64,000 nucleotides of DNA from Gnetum montanum (lineage: Eukaryota; Streptophyta; Gnetopsida; Gnetales; Gnetaceae). Positions 31,808-44,100 of this stretch are shown one piece after another. The position numbers and the translations under genes were made by a program. Under the pieces are notes generated by a model. That model was not told the origin of the DNA, searched no databases, and worked only from the letters and a program-made list of their open reading frames with translations. Where the stretch lies: NCBI GenBank assembly GCA_015680685.1, contig MNCI01033523.1, positions 306,441 through 370,440 of the forward strand, given 5' to 3'. Each line of letters begins with the position of its first letter. Positions within the stretch are counted from its first letter, which is position 1.

Positions 31808-34020
31808 GGTATGGAGTGGGTATGGAGTGTCTCCTGGAGGAGAAGGAGTCCTTTTGAAGTACTCCCAAACTTGGTAGTTATGGTTGGGGGTTGTGTGACT
31901 CATAAATTCACTTGGAGAAATTGGCTACTTCATATAATATCCATAAGGGTTAGGCTACTGGTAAGGGTACTAATGTTTCAACGATGGCATCCCCCATGAC
32001 TATGGGTATTGCCACTGCTGATGCTATCCGATGGGCTATGGTGGAGTTCCACTTGGATAATACATTAATGGTTGGTGGAACTACCTTGGGTTACCTTATG
32101 GATAAGGTAACCTTCGGGGTGTTTGCCATTCGTTGAGTCTTGAATTAAGCGCATACACCCTAGACTCTTGTAGATGTGAGATGATGGGGCAACATCCCTT
32201 AGGATGGTCATAGTGGCAGATCTCACATTCACCGTCATCGTCTATGTCAGAGTCCATAGCCACATCGGAGTTAGTGATTTTCCCCTTACCCTTGTTATGT
32301 GTAGGGCTTAAATCTCTCCACTTTTTCTTACCTTTGTCACTACTTTGTTCTACCTTATACTCTTCTACAATTTTTAAGATAGTTTCAATCTTAGAGTCTA
32401 AGGAACTCCATATGTCATCTACCTTAGCCGCTATTTCTGTTATGAGCTTTTGAAGATGCAAGGTTTTTTTGTTCACCAACTCTTCGATTGGTGACTCATT
32501 CTCTTTATCACAAAATTTCACTTCCTTCTTTCGAAGAGAGGGATCACGGTTGTACTCTTCCACACTTTCCCTTTTTCATAGCTCACCTTCTTCTTTTGCT
32601 ACTTATTCCAACAAGATATGTACTTCATGGGCTCTAAGCTGTGAGAGTCTCCCTTGGGTGTAAGTTCTAAGGGTTCTAATTTCATGCCTTAGCCCATCCA
32701 CGATGTGGCGAAGTTGATCCCTCTGAGCGTACCCATGGCTCTAGCAATGATGTAACAATGTGTAGTAGCGGGCCATGGAAGCATCCAAGGGTTCATATGT
32801 ACCTTGCTTCCATCCTTGGATCTGCTTATGCAAATTGGACACTCTGGAGTACGTTTGATACTTTTCGTTGAACAATTCTAGCATCGTACTCCACCTTCTG
32901 ATGGTTTCCATTTCTAAGGACCGGTACCAACACTCTGCTTCTTTGGTGAGTATCCTTGGGAACAACTTAAGTTTTTGCCACTCATTTTCTATATTCTACA
33001 AGGTGTAGGCATCATGGAATTCTTGTAAATGATTTTTCAGATCTACATTATATCCCCCTTCAAATCATGAGATGTTGTTCATGTCTAAACGTTTGATTCG
33101 ACTATCTTTTAAATGCCTTGTGGGAATCCTAACTTCCTCCATTATGTCAAGAATAATTTGGGTTGCGAGTAAGGGCTCATCATGTTCATCTCTTTCATGA
33201 CACCTGTGATGTTTGCGTTGTTCCCTACTCTCCCTATGTCTTTGCCCTTGTCCTCTATCTCAACTTTCTCATCCTTCTTACCTTTATCCTCAACTTTATG
33301 TTCATTATGGCTATGCCCAGATGTGGAAGGAGAGGGTGAGTGATGGGATGAAGGAGAAGAAGAAGGAGAACCATCGCCATGATGATGTTTCTTGCCTTCT
33401 CTTTGGTTGCTACGGCCCTGATTATGGTGACGATCTAAGTGCTCATCCTTAGCATGAGTGGTTGTTCCCTATGTGAACAGTTGGTGTTCATGGGCATTAG
33501 AACGATGGTTATGTATCATTGATCATGGATTCTAATACCAAACCTCCTCACCATCCTTAGGAGGAGGAACATAATTTGTTAAAGAACCCGTGATAAGGGG
33601 TTCCTCATCTCCTATTTTGCTAAGGATGTGCGGGTCTTTGCCCTTCAAAAAAGTACATTAACTCTCCTACCCTAAGTCCCTCATACATTGGGCATCTATG
33701 GGATAATAATTCCTCATGTCAAAATCTTCCACAACGTATTTAGCATATAATTCAGTCATGCTAATCTATGCCAAGGCACAAAAAATCATGCGAGAGACTG
33801 ATCGATCTGGGGGTAACACAATGTTACCTTGCAAATCTCTCCATCACAGCTATTGGTCTTGATGGAGGATAAAGGTGAAGTCTGGAATATACTCATCAGG
33901 ATGAGTATAAACTATCTTGTATTGTTTAGGACTTGGCTGATTTCGGCTATGTGTTTTATGTTGCCGACTGTCTCGTGTATGGTCCTTAGATGGTGAGTTG
34001 CTCTTATGAGAAGAAGGCAT
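31808..34020 (-). pseudogene. gag of the left dimer body (truncated at its C-terminus)
   Basis: ATG at 34020 follows the primer site by about 120 bases. The protein starts with a basic Ser/His-rich segment, then a second low-complexity HHSPSPSTSGHSHNEHK region. The capsid core (32741-32965) reads MFPRILTKEAECWYRSLEME, then RRWSTMLELFNEKY and GTYEPLDASMARYYTLLHHC. Next come a coiled coil with KVDDIWSSLDSKIETILKIV and a zinc-knuckle-like CEICHYDHPKGCCP at about 32195-32230, spaced CX2CX3HX4C. A few stops and shifts break it, but long parts are open (32096-32563). It assembles element particles and packages RNA. Plus-strand frames here are shadows. Confidence 0.85.
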
Positions 34021-34142
34021 TGTTATCGATGTGCTAGATTTACTGTTATATAATTTTTATCTTGATTAACCTAAAGGTTTGTTTAGGCTTACAACAATGT
34101 GAGTGATATCCTTTATGTTCAATTCAGTGCACAAACACTTAG

Positions 34143-34161
34143 TCCTCGGCAATGGTGCCAA
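34143..34161 (-). other. Primer binding site, tRNA-Asp-like (left body)
   Basis: The minus strand reads TTGGCACCATTGCCGAGGA beside the LTR end CTCATCA, close to the plant tRNA-Asp 3' complement (TGGCGCCGTTGCCGGGGA) used by Athila/Tat-type elements. Confidence 0.75.
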
Positions 34162-35129
34162 TGATGAGTGGCGAGGTACCCCTACACTCAACCATACAAA
34201 ACGAGCGTAGCATGTGCGATTTGGTCAAACTCTACAGACTAAATGCCTACACACCCCATGGAACACTTGGGGTTAATCATTCATTGTCTTCCCAGACTTA
34301 CTTGTATTTGTTATGGTCTATGGTTAAGTAAGTCCAAGGTATATGATTTTTATGATCTTTTATGGGTTTTATGTCTTCTATGCTAAAGAGTGAAGGGTTG
34401 AGAAACTAACTAACTCTAACTAATGAACTAAGTCTAAATTAACTAGCATCAGCATTCGTTTCCACTTACCATACACACCCTGAACTATGCAACTGTGGCT
34501 ACCAAATGCTAATCATTACTGGGATCACCACACATAACGCATGTGCTCAAAGTGGTCATACTAAGGCACTTAACTAGCCTAAATGTGATAAGCATCCATT
34601 CCTTGGCTATCTGTACACATCCTTGAATTCTTGTAACTAAGTCGTACTTATCCCACGTTCTAGGAGATAAGGGTGAGAGAGACTAATTGTGATGAGCAGT
34701 TGATTCCTTGATTAGCCATACACATTCGTAAATTCTTGTAATCAAGTAATACTCATGCCATGCTACTACAGGGTAATAAATAACAGGTAAGAAATAACAA
34801 GTAATAAATCCTATTCCATGCACTACAAGGTTTATCCACAAAGCTCATCTTTCTTGCCATACACAACTTGCATTTAGGGACAAAGCTACTCGAATAAAGA
34901 TCTGTTCACTCAGGTACTTCTACTGCGGGAACATGGAAAATATTCTATCTCTGGAGTGATCAATTTGCCAGAGTTTCCCTACTTCTAGCCTAGGATGGAA
35001 AATAAGGGGACTACCACCTCTTATTTATAGATTTGGCAGCAGACCGTGATATCGCATATGCGAAATCGCAGGGGATGACATGATATCGCATATGTGATAT
35101 CGCATGGGATGTGATATCACAGCTCATCA
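34162..35129 (-). repeat. Central LTR of the dimer (968 bp)
   Basis: Plus-strand ends are TGATGAGTGGCGAGG and AGCTCATCA. It contains a degenerate ~105-bp internal duplication (about 34585-34790; units starting GTGATAAGC and GTGATGAGC). Minus-strand U3 carries four GATATCGCATATGCGATATC-like palindromic repeats (35046-35120) followed by TATAAATAAG near 35024. Confidence 0.85.
35024..35120 (-). promoter_or_regulatory. U3 palindromic repeats and TATA box
   Basis: On the minus strand, repeated GCGATATC/ATATGCGA words precede CTATAAATAAGAGG by about 20 bases. The corresponding region of LTR 41163-40384 has the same words with CpG-containing variants (GCGATATTGCGTATGC), and the LTR at 56104 retains GTATGCGATATCGCAGGGG. 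Likely transcription-factor sites and core promoter. Confidence 0.55.
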
Positions 35130-35136
35130 TACCTCC
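35130..35136 (-). other. Polypurine tract feeding the central LTR
   Basis: The minus strand reads ...TTTTCATTCAGTCATGGAGGTA|TGATGAG, near-identical to the sequence before the LTR of element D at 1930-1958. This shows that the central LTR is the 3' LTR of the right-hand body. Confidence 0.8.
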
Positions 35137-37140
35137 ATGACTGAATGAAAACTCGTCCTTGAGTTCCTTACAATAAGATAGAGAAGGTATGGGATTATTG
35201 AGGGGAATGGAACTAATGGGATGACATGTGAACGGATTATCATTACAAGACTTGACAGAACTAGTGTTCATGACAACAAGGATGAACACCTTATTACAAT
35301 GACATCAGGCCTTAGTTGGCAGTTGAGAAAGAGAGAGAGAAAGAAGTGTTGTTGCTACCAATGCCAAGATTGTGCCTTTGTTGTCCATCCATAAGCACGC
35401 CATTGATCTTGCTCCTTGCATAGCTACTTCAGTGCTACTCCATTCCAAGTGGTTCCTCCAGATCTAGTCCATTATTCCATGGTTACCATTTGCACACACA
35501 ACACAATCTTAATTAGCAAGGGTAAATGAATCATCATGTAATTGATACCTTGCTTCGGTGTAAGTCCATTGGCTAGGTTGTGGTATGGCTAATACGGGTC
35601 TGGGGATATCTTAATAATGACTATCAAAGGTGTAGGGGTTAGGAAAGAATTGAAAAATTCAGGGCTAAGAGAAAATCGAAAAAATCGAGCCTCGTATCCC
35701 CATGACTAATTGCGAAACTCTTGTAGTGTTAGAATGGAGAAGGAAAAGGAGTAAGAAAGATAGATAAAAAGGGACAACAAAAACATCAATAAAGTGGATG
35801 TCAAGATGGAAATGAACAAAAGAAATTAGATTGCAAAAATGTTAGGGGAGAGAATTTAACTAATGCTCCAAATAAGAATATTAGTGGGTCCTCCCCAAAG
35901 TAGGCTCATGCCTTTAATGCCCTGAAAAACTCACATTCAAAGAGGCCATAGGCTTTGGGAATGTCATCAGGAACAAGAGTTAAAGTTTTAACTACAAGAA
36001 TTTACCAAAAATAAAACAATGCATTAACCAAAATATATACACTAATGATACAACTGGCAATGAGGTGAACAATGGAGAGAAGGGTGGAGAGAAGAGGATG
36101 GAATGGAATCCAAAGAACAAGGTGGTGTATAGCCCCTTGTGTGTTTCATGATTAATGTAACTTAGCAAATCCCATTCCAAGTTTGGCCTTGAACCAACCA
36201 TATCCAGTGACTTCACATCAATGCATTCGGCTAAACCATCCACTTGGATAACAAGAATGCCTTCCTCAAGAGTCACCACCATTCCGATGAAACAAAGGAG
36301 AGAATGGGAAGCGAGAAGCGCCTTAATTAGAGGGAACATTTTTAGTTCCATAAATAGTGCTTGTAGCCCAATTTTTATTTCGTCTAAGGGGTGTGCTTTG
36401 AATTCTCACTCTTTTTTTTTATTTTGTGTTTTTATGCATAAGAACCACACCATGCAAAGACTTCTTATTTTTATTGTCTCAGCTTCCGATAATTGGGTAA
36501 CATCGGAACAACAAGAAAACTTAAGAAAAAAAACATCCAAGCACCCAAGAGAATGACCAATACAAAAGCATCAAGTTCTCTAGAAGTCACACCCATTTCA
36601 ATCCTTGAGTCCTTCCTTAGTTTGAGAAATACCTAGTCACTGATTCATTTAAGTCCTTATTAGAAGGGGACTGTACATTTTCAAGCCAAGAGAGACCATA
36701 GAAACTGGTGGATGGATGGATGAACTGGTCTCATTGCCTGCCATATCAAAAGAAACATACCTTAATATCAACATTGTGACTTAAAGGTAAAAACCAAACA
36801 TTAGAAATCAATATGAAAATAGTTCATACCATCATTCTAAACACTTATTGGGTGAAAAACTTACATGGTGGAACACACACACACACACAGGCAAAATGGA
36901 AAAAGTATAACGATGTTGTAAAACAAAAACTAGAAAAGTTAAAAGAATTTGTAAAAAAAAAAATTAGAAAAGTTAAAGAAATTTGTAAAACAAAAATGTG
37001 TAAAACAAAAATTGAAATAGAACTAAGGGCCCCATATGATCAACATAGGTGGCCATCTCCCCCATGACTGAGTTGTAAGGGAGAGAACTGAAATAATGAG
37101 TGCCTGTTTGAATTTCTAAGAAGTGTCCAACTTCTCCCAA
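35137..37140 (-). other. Region between protease and 3' LTR; one unexplained ORF, no pol
   Basis: About 2 kb where RT, RNase H and integrase would be expected, but none of their motifs is visible. A 119-codon minus-strand frame (35992-36351) contains GMVVTLEEGILVIQVDGLAE and hydrophobic C-terminal stretches; I do not recognise it. It could be a remnant of a 3' ORF or of the protease/RT linker. Lys-rich plus-strand frame 36813-37067 and a short (CA)n at 36876-36888 are low complexity. Confidence 0.4.
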
Positions 37141-37149
37141 TTGATGATC

Positions 37150-37760
37150 TTAGATTGAGGGATGGAATTTGGTGACGCTCATATTCCAATGTGTCTATGC
37201 CTTCGTTGTTGGCATGGGTTTCTTCAGTTCATTCCATGGATATTTGGTTGCTCCTTCAAGTAGCTATCAACCATGGGATGTCTACTACTGGTTGTGTAGT
37301 TGCTACATACAGGCATCTTTATTTCAAAGTTTCAAGAGCACACCTATTACATGGAGGCATTTCCACCATGTCATCACCCAATGAATCACTATATGTGATG
37401 CATGGAACTTTCCTCTTCTCGATCTTTCCACAAATGCTTATCTTAGAGATTTCCAAGGAAAGATCGCGGATCCTAAGGCATGCTTCTACTGTACTTATCC
37501 ATGTCCTTCCCATTATAATCAGGAAGTCCCCTTCATTGTTATTAACTTCAATCACCAGGAAATCAGCTGGGTAAGACCAATCACACACAATGGTAATGAT
37601 GTCCTCCACCAATCCCAAGGGAATGGTGATGGACTAGTTTGCCAACTCTAGTTGAATGTTGCTCTTCTTAAGTTCGGGCAGGTTCCAGGCATGATACATC
37701 TCTTGTGATATTAATTTGACTTGGAACCTAAGTCAAGAAGAGCCCTATGTGGTTTATTTT
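37150..37760 (-). pseudogene. Athila/Tat-type retropepsin of the right dimer body
   Basis: The active-site region reads RALLDLGSKSN near 37711-37750 (family pattern ALIDLGSS.N, with the catalytic Asp). After a frameshift, frame 37319-37618 reads GLVEDIITIV...YPADFLVIEV and FLIIMGRTWISTVEACLRIR, the conserved flap and ILGR.F(L/I).T segments. It lies directly after gag. It would cleave the element polyprotein; the frame is broken. Confidence 0.75.
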
Positions 37761-39673
37761 TGATGATTTGTAAATAGATTAAGGGACTCCTAGGGTCAGT
37801 TAGTTTCTTGTGAAGGTGGCCTACCTTAATCCAGTCAGTTACAGTATGTGTTAACATAACCATATGCATTACTCTTTGTTGGACTGAAGGGTGCTCTGAA
37901 GTGTTAGATGGTGGAGGAGTGTACATGGGCCCAACTGCTTGTTGTTGTGAGAGTTTGTCTAGGATTTTTGTTTTGAAGAAGGGTCTTCTCTTTTTATAGT
38001 TTTCAGAACCACCAGCAGGTTGGATATTTATAGCTCTCTCAGCATGACATTGCTGTGGTTGAGGAGGAAGTACCCCTTGCATTGTTGGAGGAAGAGGTGT
38101 TACAGGAACTACTTGTGGTGGAAGAGGTGCAGATGGATTAGGAGGATGGTGTGGGTATGGAGTGTCTCCCGGATGAGAAGGAGTCCTTCTGAAGTACTCC
38201 AAAACTTGGTAGTGATGGTTGGGGGTTGTGTGACTCATAGAGTCACTTGGAGAAATTGGTTGCTACACATAATATCCATAAGGGTCAGGCTACCGGTAAG
38301 GGTAATGATGTTTCGGCATTGGCATCCCCCATGACTGTGGGTATTGCCACTGCTGATGCTATCTGATGGGACATGGTGGAGTTCCACTTGGATAATACAT
38401 TAGTGGTTGGTGGAACTACCTTGGGTTACCTTATGGATAAGGTAACCTTTGGGGTGTTTGCTGTTGGTTGAGTCTTGGATTAAGTGCATACACCCTAGAC
38501 TCCTGTAGATGTGATATGATGGGGCAACATCCCTTAGGATGGTCATAGTGGCAGATCTCACATCCACCATCATCGTCTGTGTCAGAGTCCACAGCCACAT
38601 CGGAGTTAGTGATTTTCCCCTTACCCTTGTTATGTGTAGGGCTTAAATCTCTCCACTTTTTCCTACCTTTGTCACTACTTTGTTCTATCTTAGACTCTTC
38701 TACAATTTTTAAGATATTTTCAATCTTAGAGTCTAAGGAACTCCATACATCATCTACCTTAGGTGCTATTTCTGTTGTGAGCTTTTGAAGTAGCAAGGTC
38801 TTTTTTTTTTCACCAACTCTTCGATTGGTGACTCATCCTCTTCATTACCAAATTTCACTCCCTTCTTTCAAAGAGAGGGATCACGGTTGTACTCTTCTGC
38901 ACCTTCCCTTTTATGTAGCTCACCTTCTTCTTTTGCTACTTGTTCCAACAAGCTATGTACTCCATGGGCTCTAAGCTGTGAGAGTCTCCCTTGGGCGTAA
39001 GTTCCAAGGGTTCTTTTAGTTTCATGCCTTAGCCCATCCATGATGTGGCGAAGTTGATCCCTCTAAGCGTACCCATGGCCTGGGCAATGATGTAACAATG
39101 TGTAGTAGTGGGCCATGGTAGCATCCAAGGGTTCATATGTACCTTTCTTCTAGCCTTGGATCTACTTACACAAATTGGACACTTTGGAGTACATCTGATA
39201 CTTTTCGTTGAACAATTCTAGCATCGTACTCCACCTCCTGATAGTTTCTAGTTCTAAGGATCGATACCAACTCTCTGCTTCTTTGGTGAGTGTCCTTGGG
39301 AACAACTTAATTTTTTTTCCACTCATTTTCTATATTCTACAAGGCGCAGGCATCGTGGAATGCCTATAAATGATTTTGTGGATCTACATTATATCCTCCT
39401 TCAAATCGTGGGATGTTGTTCATGTCTAAATGTTTGATCTGACTATCTTTTAAATGCCTTGTGGGAATCCTAACTTCCTTCGTTATGTCAAGCATACTTT
39501 GGATTGTGGGTAGGGGCTCTTCATGGTCATCTCTTTCATGATGCCTGTGATGTCTGCGTTATTACCTACTCTCCCTACGTCCTTGCCCTTGTCCTCTCTC
39601 TCAAATTTCCCGTCGAGGTCTTTCATCCTTCTTACCTTTATCCTCACCTTTATGTTCATGATGGCTGCACCCA
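37700..39673 (-). pseudogene. gag of the right dimer body (5' part lost in assembly gap)
   Basis: Near-copy of the gag at 31808-33400: the same coiled coil (38431-38796), the same CEICHYDHPKGCCP knuckle and the same capsid core in broken frames (39060-39290). It continues beyond the left copy's truncation into a Pro-rich linker (PSAPLPPQVVPVTPLPP) that joins the protease frame. The N-terminal third lies in the N run. Several stops. Confidence 0.8.
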
Positions 39674-40240
39674 NNNNNNNNNNNNNNNNNNNNNNNNNNN
39701 NNNNNNNNNNNNNNNNNNNNNNNNNNNNNNNNNNNNNNNNNNNNNNNNNNNNNNNNNNNNNNNNNNNNNNNNNNNNNNNNNNNNNNNNNNNNNNNNNNNN
39801 NNNNNNNNNNNNNNNNNNNNNNNNNNNNNNNNNNNNNNNNNNNNNNNNNNNNNNNNNNNNNNNNNNNNNNNNNNNNNNNNNNNNNNNNNNNNNNNNNNNN
39901 NNNNNNNNNNNNNNNNNNNNNNNNNNNNNNNNNNNNNNNNNNNNNNNNNNNNNNNNNNNNNNNNNNNNNNNNNNNNNNNNNNNNNNNNNNNNNNNNNNNN
40001 NNNNNNNNNNNNNNNNNNNNNNNNNNNNNNNNNNNNNNNNNNNNNNNNNNNNNNNNNNNNNNNNNNNNNNNNNNNNNNNNNNNNNNNNNNNNNNNNNNNN
40101 NNNNNNNNNNNNNNNNNNNNNNNNNNNNNNNNNNNNNNNNNNNNNNNNNNNNNNNNNNNNNNNNNNNNNNNNNNNNNNNNNNNNNNNNNNNNNNNNNNNN
40201 NNNNNNNNNNNNNNNNNNNNNNNNNNNNNNNNNNNNNNNN
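39674..40240. other. Assembly gap (567 N)
   Basis: Run of N. By comparison with 33310-34020 it should hold the gag N-terminal region and its ATG. Open frames drawn across it (39504-40275) are artefacts. Confidence 0.95.
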
Positions 40241-40362
40241 ATTGTTATCGATGTGCTAGATTTACCATTATATAATTTTTATCTTGATTAACCTGAAGGT
40301 TCATTTAGGCTCACAACAATGTGAGTGATATCCTTTATGTTCAATTCAGTGCACAAAAACTT

Positions 40363-40383
40363 ACTCCCCGGCAATGGTGCCAA
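40363..40383 (-). other. Primer binding site, tRNA-Asp-like (right body)
   Basis: The minus strand reads TTGGCACCATTGCCGGGGAGT, closer to the tRNA-Asp complement than the left copy, adjoining the LTR end at 40384. Confidence 0.8.
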
Positions 40384-41163
40384 TGATGAGTGGCGAGGTA
40401 CGCCTACACTCAACCATACGAAACTAGCATAGCACGCGCGATCCAATTGAACTCTGCAGACTAAATGCCTACACACCCCATGGAACGCATGGGGTTAATC
40501 ATTAATTTTCTTCCCAAACTTACTTGTGTTTTTCATGGTGTATGGTTAATTAAGTTTGACGTATATGATTTTTATGGTCTTTTATGGGTTTTATGTCTTC
40601 TATGCTAAAGAGTGAAGGGTTGAGAAACTAACTAACTCTAACTAATGAACTAATTCTAAATTAAACAGTGTCAGCATCCATTCCCACTTACCGTACACAC
40701 CCTAAACTATACAACTATGGCTACCAAATGCTAATCGTTACTAGGATCACCACACGTAACACACGTGCTCGAGGTGGNCAGTAATACTCATGCCACACTA
40801 CTACAGGGTAATAAATAAAAGGTAAGAAATAACAAGTAATAAATCCTATTCCATGCACTGCAAGGTTTATCCACAAAGCTCGTCTTTATTGTTGTACACA
40901 ACTTGCGTTCTGGTATAAAGTTGCTTGAATAAAGATCCATTCACTCGAGAACTCCTACTGTGGGCACATGGAAAATATTCTATCTCTGGAGTGATCAATT
41001 TGCCAGAGTTTCCCTACTTCTAGCCTAGGATGAAAAATAATGGGAGTGCTACCTCTTATTTATAGATTTGGCGGTGGACCACGATATCGCATACGCGACA
41101 TCGCAGGGGACGACGCGATATTGCGTATGCAATATCATGGCTCATGCAAATCGCATCTCATCA
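40384..41163 (-). repeat. 5' LTR of the dimer (right end)
   Basis: Ends TGATGAGTGGCGAGG and CATCTCATCA. Shorter than the central LTR because ~190 bases, including most of the internal duplication, are missing at a single N (40778). Right of 41163 there is no polypurine tract, so this is the true outer 5' LTR. Confidence 0.85.
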
Positions 41164-44100
41164 CTAGTCTTTAATGTAATTAAAAATCCAAAAAACACAA
41201 ACTAATTTAACAAAAGCACATAATTCCAAAACATTCTATATTTCATAAATTCAATAGAATAATTGCAAGATTTTTTTATTTTCAAGTAGAAAACATTACT
41301 TACATAGTGAAAAGATAGAGAATTAAAAGCTAAGATTCAAGTTGCTGAATAGCAGGATTGCTTTTGTACTATGCTATCTCTCTATAGTTTTTATAATTTG
41401 TTTATGAAGTGAAAAATGAAATTTAATAGTGCATTTTTATACTTACCATTACATTTAAAGATTTTAACTACTAGTACACTATGAGTACCTCATAGTGGTA
41501 ATTTCAAAGTCATCAAAACCTGATACTCTAATACCATGTTGATGTACTATGATGTTAATCATCAAGATTGAGACGTCATAGAAATAATTCGATGACTATT
41601 GAGATTACAATAAATATGTACTATGTGATATAACAATTCATGGTGTTATATGTATTAAACCCTAAAATATAGGTAGAAAAAATAAGATAGAAAAATAAAG
41701 TAACTAAATATATCTTTCATGAGATATATACTAAGTTATAAATTGTATTGTACATTGTTGTTTCTATACTGTACTACCTTGAAAAGGCCAAACTTATTCC
41801 TTATATAGTTATAATGAAATAATCACGTCAGGTGAGAAAATAGTTATAATGAATATTTATTATTAGTTAAGAGACTCTATTATACATAAATAACCAAAAT
41901 ATAATATAAACCACCATAGATGGTGTTGTACACCATGATGCTATATACATATATTTACATCGTGACTATATATAGATACTAACTAGTATGTTAAGATTGC
42001 TAGAACATAGTAGATCTTAAACAAGAACTTATTAGAAGATCATCTATAGTTAATCATGGATATGACGATGTAAACAATGGAATATATTTGGATGATCAAA
42101 AGTAGATTAAAAGTACTATAAAACTAGTATGCAAATTAAGCCAACATGATAATGAAATCACTAGAATTTAGTGTAGATGATTATACCTTTCTAAGGATTC
42201 TCCTTCTAAATAAATATATGATAGTTGGTTAAAAGAATAAGTGGGTATCTTGATTTCATGATCCTTTTGAGGTTAATATGAGACATGATGAGGTGGCTTA
42301 TTAATTAATTTCTTTATAGGTATCATGATCTTGAAGTAGGTATTACTCTTAGGACATAATGTTAGGTATGATTGATAGTTGGAATGATGATGTGTTTGTT
42401 ATCAGTTATCAATTTTTCTTGATAAATGTTGAATGTTAATGATGAATGTTTGATACATATTTTACATGAGCTATATGATCTTATTCATAATTTTATTTAT
42501 TATATTTTTCTACTATCTTAATTAGCCTTCATGATTCATAAGTTATTTGGATAGATAACCATAAAAGTTGGGGTTAAATGATTTCTAACTAAAATCATAA
42601 AAAATTATTTTAAAGTTAAAATGCTATGAATAAAATTAAAGTCCAAAAATTAATCAAATAAGAATATATTCACCATTTTATGTGATAAATATCATAATAA
42701 TCATTCATTATTGAAAAATAAAAAATGATATAAGATAATATGATAGTAGACTCTCAAATATCATATACGCCCATAGGGTAAATGAGCTCCTCAAGCTTGG
42801 TATCTTGTAGAACTTCCAAGTACTTTTCAAGGTTGAGGATGATGATGTTCTCACAAGATACATTAAAACTTCTCATAATAATAACTAAAGTTGATTAATG
42901 TATCAACATTGATTATATCTGAAGATCAGATACAAAAAATACCAATTAAGATAAACAATACAAATTGAAATTTTCTCTACAAAAAAAAACATAAAAATCC
43001 ATATAAAAAAAATTAAAACTATAGATGTGTAGAGAATTATATAAGAATATAGTTTATAAATCAATCTTAAAATTAAAGGAAAAAAGAAAGAAGGTCCTAC
43101 ATGTAATGAAGTGCTAGTAGATATTAACGTACAAAAACATAAATAAGAATATAACACTTAAGAAACCTAGGAAGATTAATAGAAATGATTATGATGTAAC
43201 TCAAAAAAAATTCTTAATACTTTACCTCTTGTCTTACATTGCTTGCAAAAGAATGAATACATCGTTTGAAGTGATAATAATGTATGTGTAAGAAAAATGT
43301 AGAGGTGTATTATCTACATTAATTATTAATAATTCCTTATAAATAACTAATGACAATGTTATGTATCATAAGAATTTGGATTTAACCTTGATCTAACCAA
43401 TAAAAATAGTAGTTTTAAAGCAAAGAGAAAATAGAATAACTATAACATCATAAAAGTTAATAGAAAATTGTTAGAAAATTCAAGTAAGTTATCATTAACT
43501 CAAGTCATTATTCAAATACATTGAGGCATGTAAAACATCCAAATTAGAATATTATTTTATTAAAAATATATATGAGAGTTATTTTAATTTAATTTAATAT
43601 CTCAGTACATAAGTTGATCTGATACCAAGGAAGGTACACATTAGGACTCATGTCTAATCAAAGTCAAATTTTTCTTCTCTAGAGACAACAAGAATTCATA
43701 ATGCATAAAAAAGATATAGAAATAATGACATGTTGCAAAACCAACTTGGTAACTAAATTGCTTTGAAATAATAAAAGACAATGCCATTCCAAAATAAAAG
43801 TAATCATGCTATTAAATGAAATGAAATGAGATATGTGTTGCAAGAAAAAATATTATGGGTTCAATTCCATGGATGTGAAATATTGATTTGTATCATAATT
43901 TGGTATGTCAAAACTTAAAAATATAGAAGATTTCTTAGCTTATATTAATTACATGTGTAGGTCTTAAACAACATCATGTCCTTTTTGTTTTGTTATATTA
44001 AAAACAAGAACAAGAATTTGGCAGTCAATTCATGATTAGATTAGAGCTTTAATTTGGGGAAAATAATGAAGAAGGAAAGGGAGGGATGTTGGAATCCTAA

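Larger units (their letters stand above)
31808..41163 (-). mobile_element. Tandem LTR-retrotransposon dimer, Athila/Tat-like, minus strand
   Basis: Read right to left: LTR (41163-40384), primer site, gag (with assembly gap), protease, a 2-kb stretch without RT or integrase, polypurine tract, a second LTR (35129-34162), primer site, and a second gag truncated at 31808. The middle LTR has a polypurine tract on one side and a primer site on the other, so it serves as 3' LTR of one body and 5' LTR of the next. This is the product expected from recombination between LTRs. It is the least decayed element in the window. Confidence 0.85.

Noticed and set aside
32244-33452. Plus-strand frames at 32244-32453, 32469-32663, 33213-33452 and the parallel ones at 38020-38334, 38579-38788
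   Set aside because: Shadows of the minus-strand gag; the minus frame carries recognised motifs and the plus frames repeat only because gag is duplicated.
36813-37067. Lys-rich 84-codon frame
   Set aside because: Simple A-rich sequence with a CA run; no start context or homologue, and on the strand opposite to the element.
39504-40275. Two ~250-codon plus-strand frames
   Set aside because: They are mostly a run of N (39674-40240) with antisense gag on the left; artefacts.
42903-43157. Hydrophobic minus-strand frame
   Set aside because: A-rich plus strand gives the same effect; no motif.
43605-43625. tRNA-Met-like primer site on the minus strand as start of a Copia element
   Set aside because: No LTR pair, TG...CA end or Copia pol motif could be found around it; kept only as a remark in the unassigned block.
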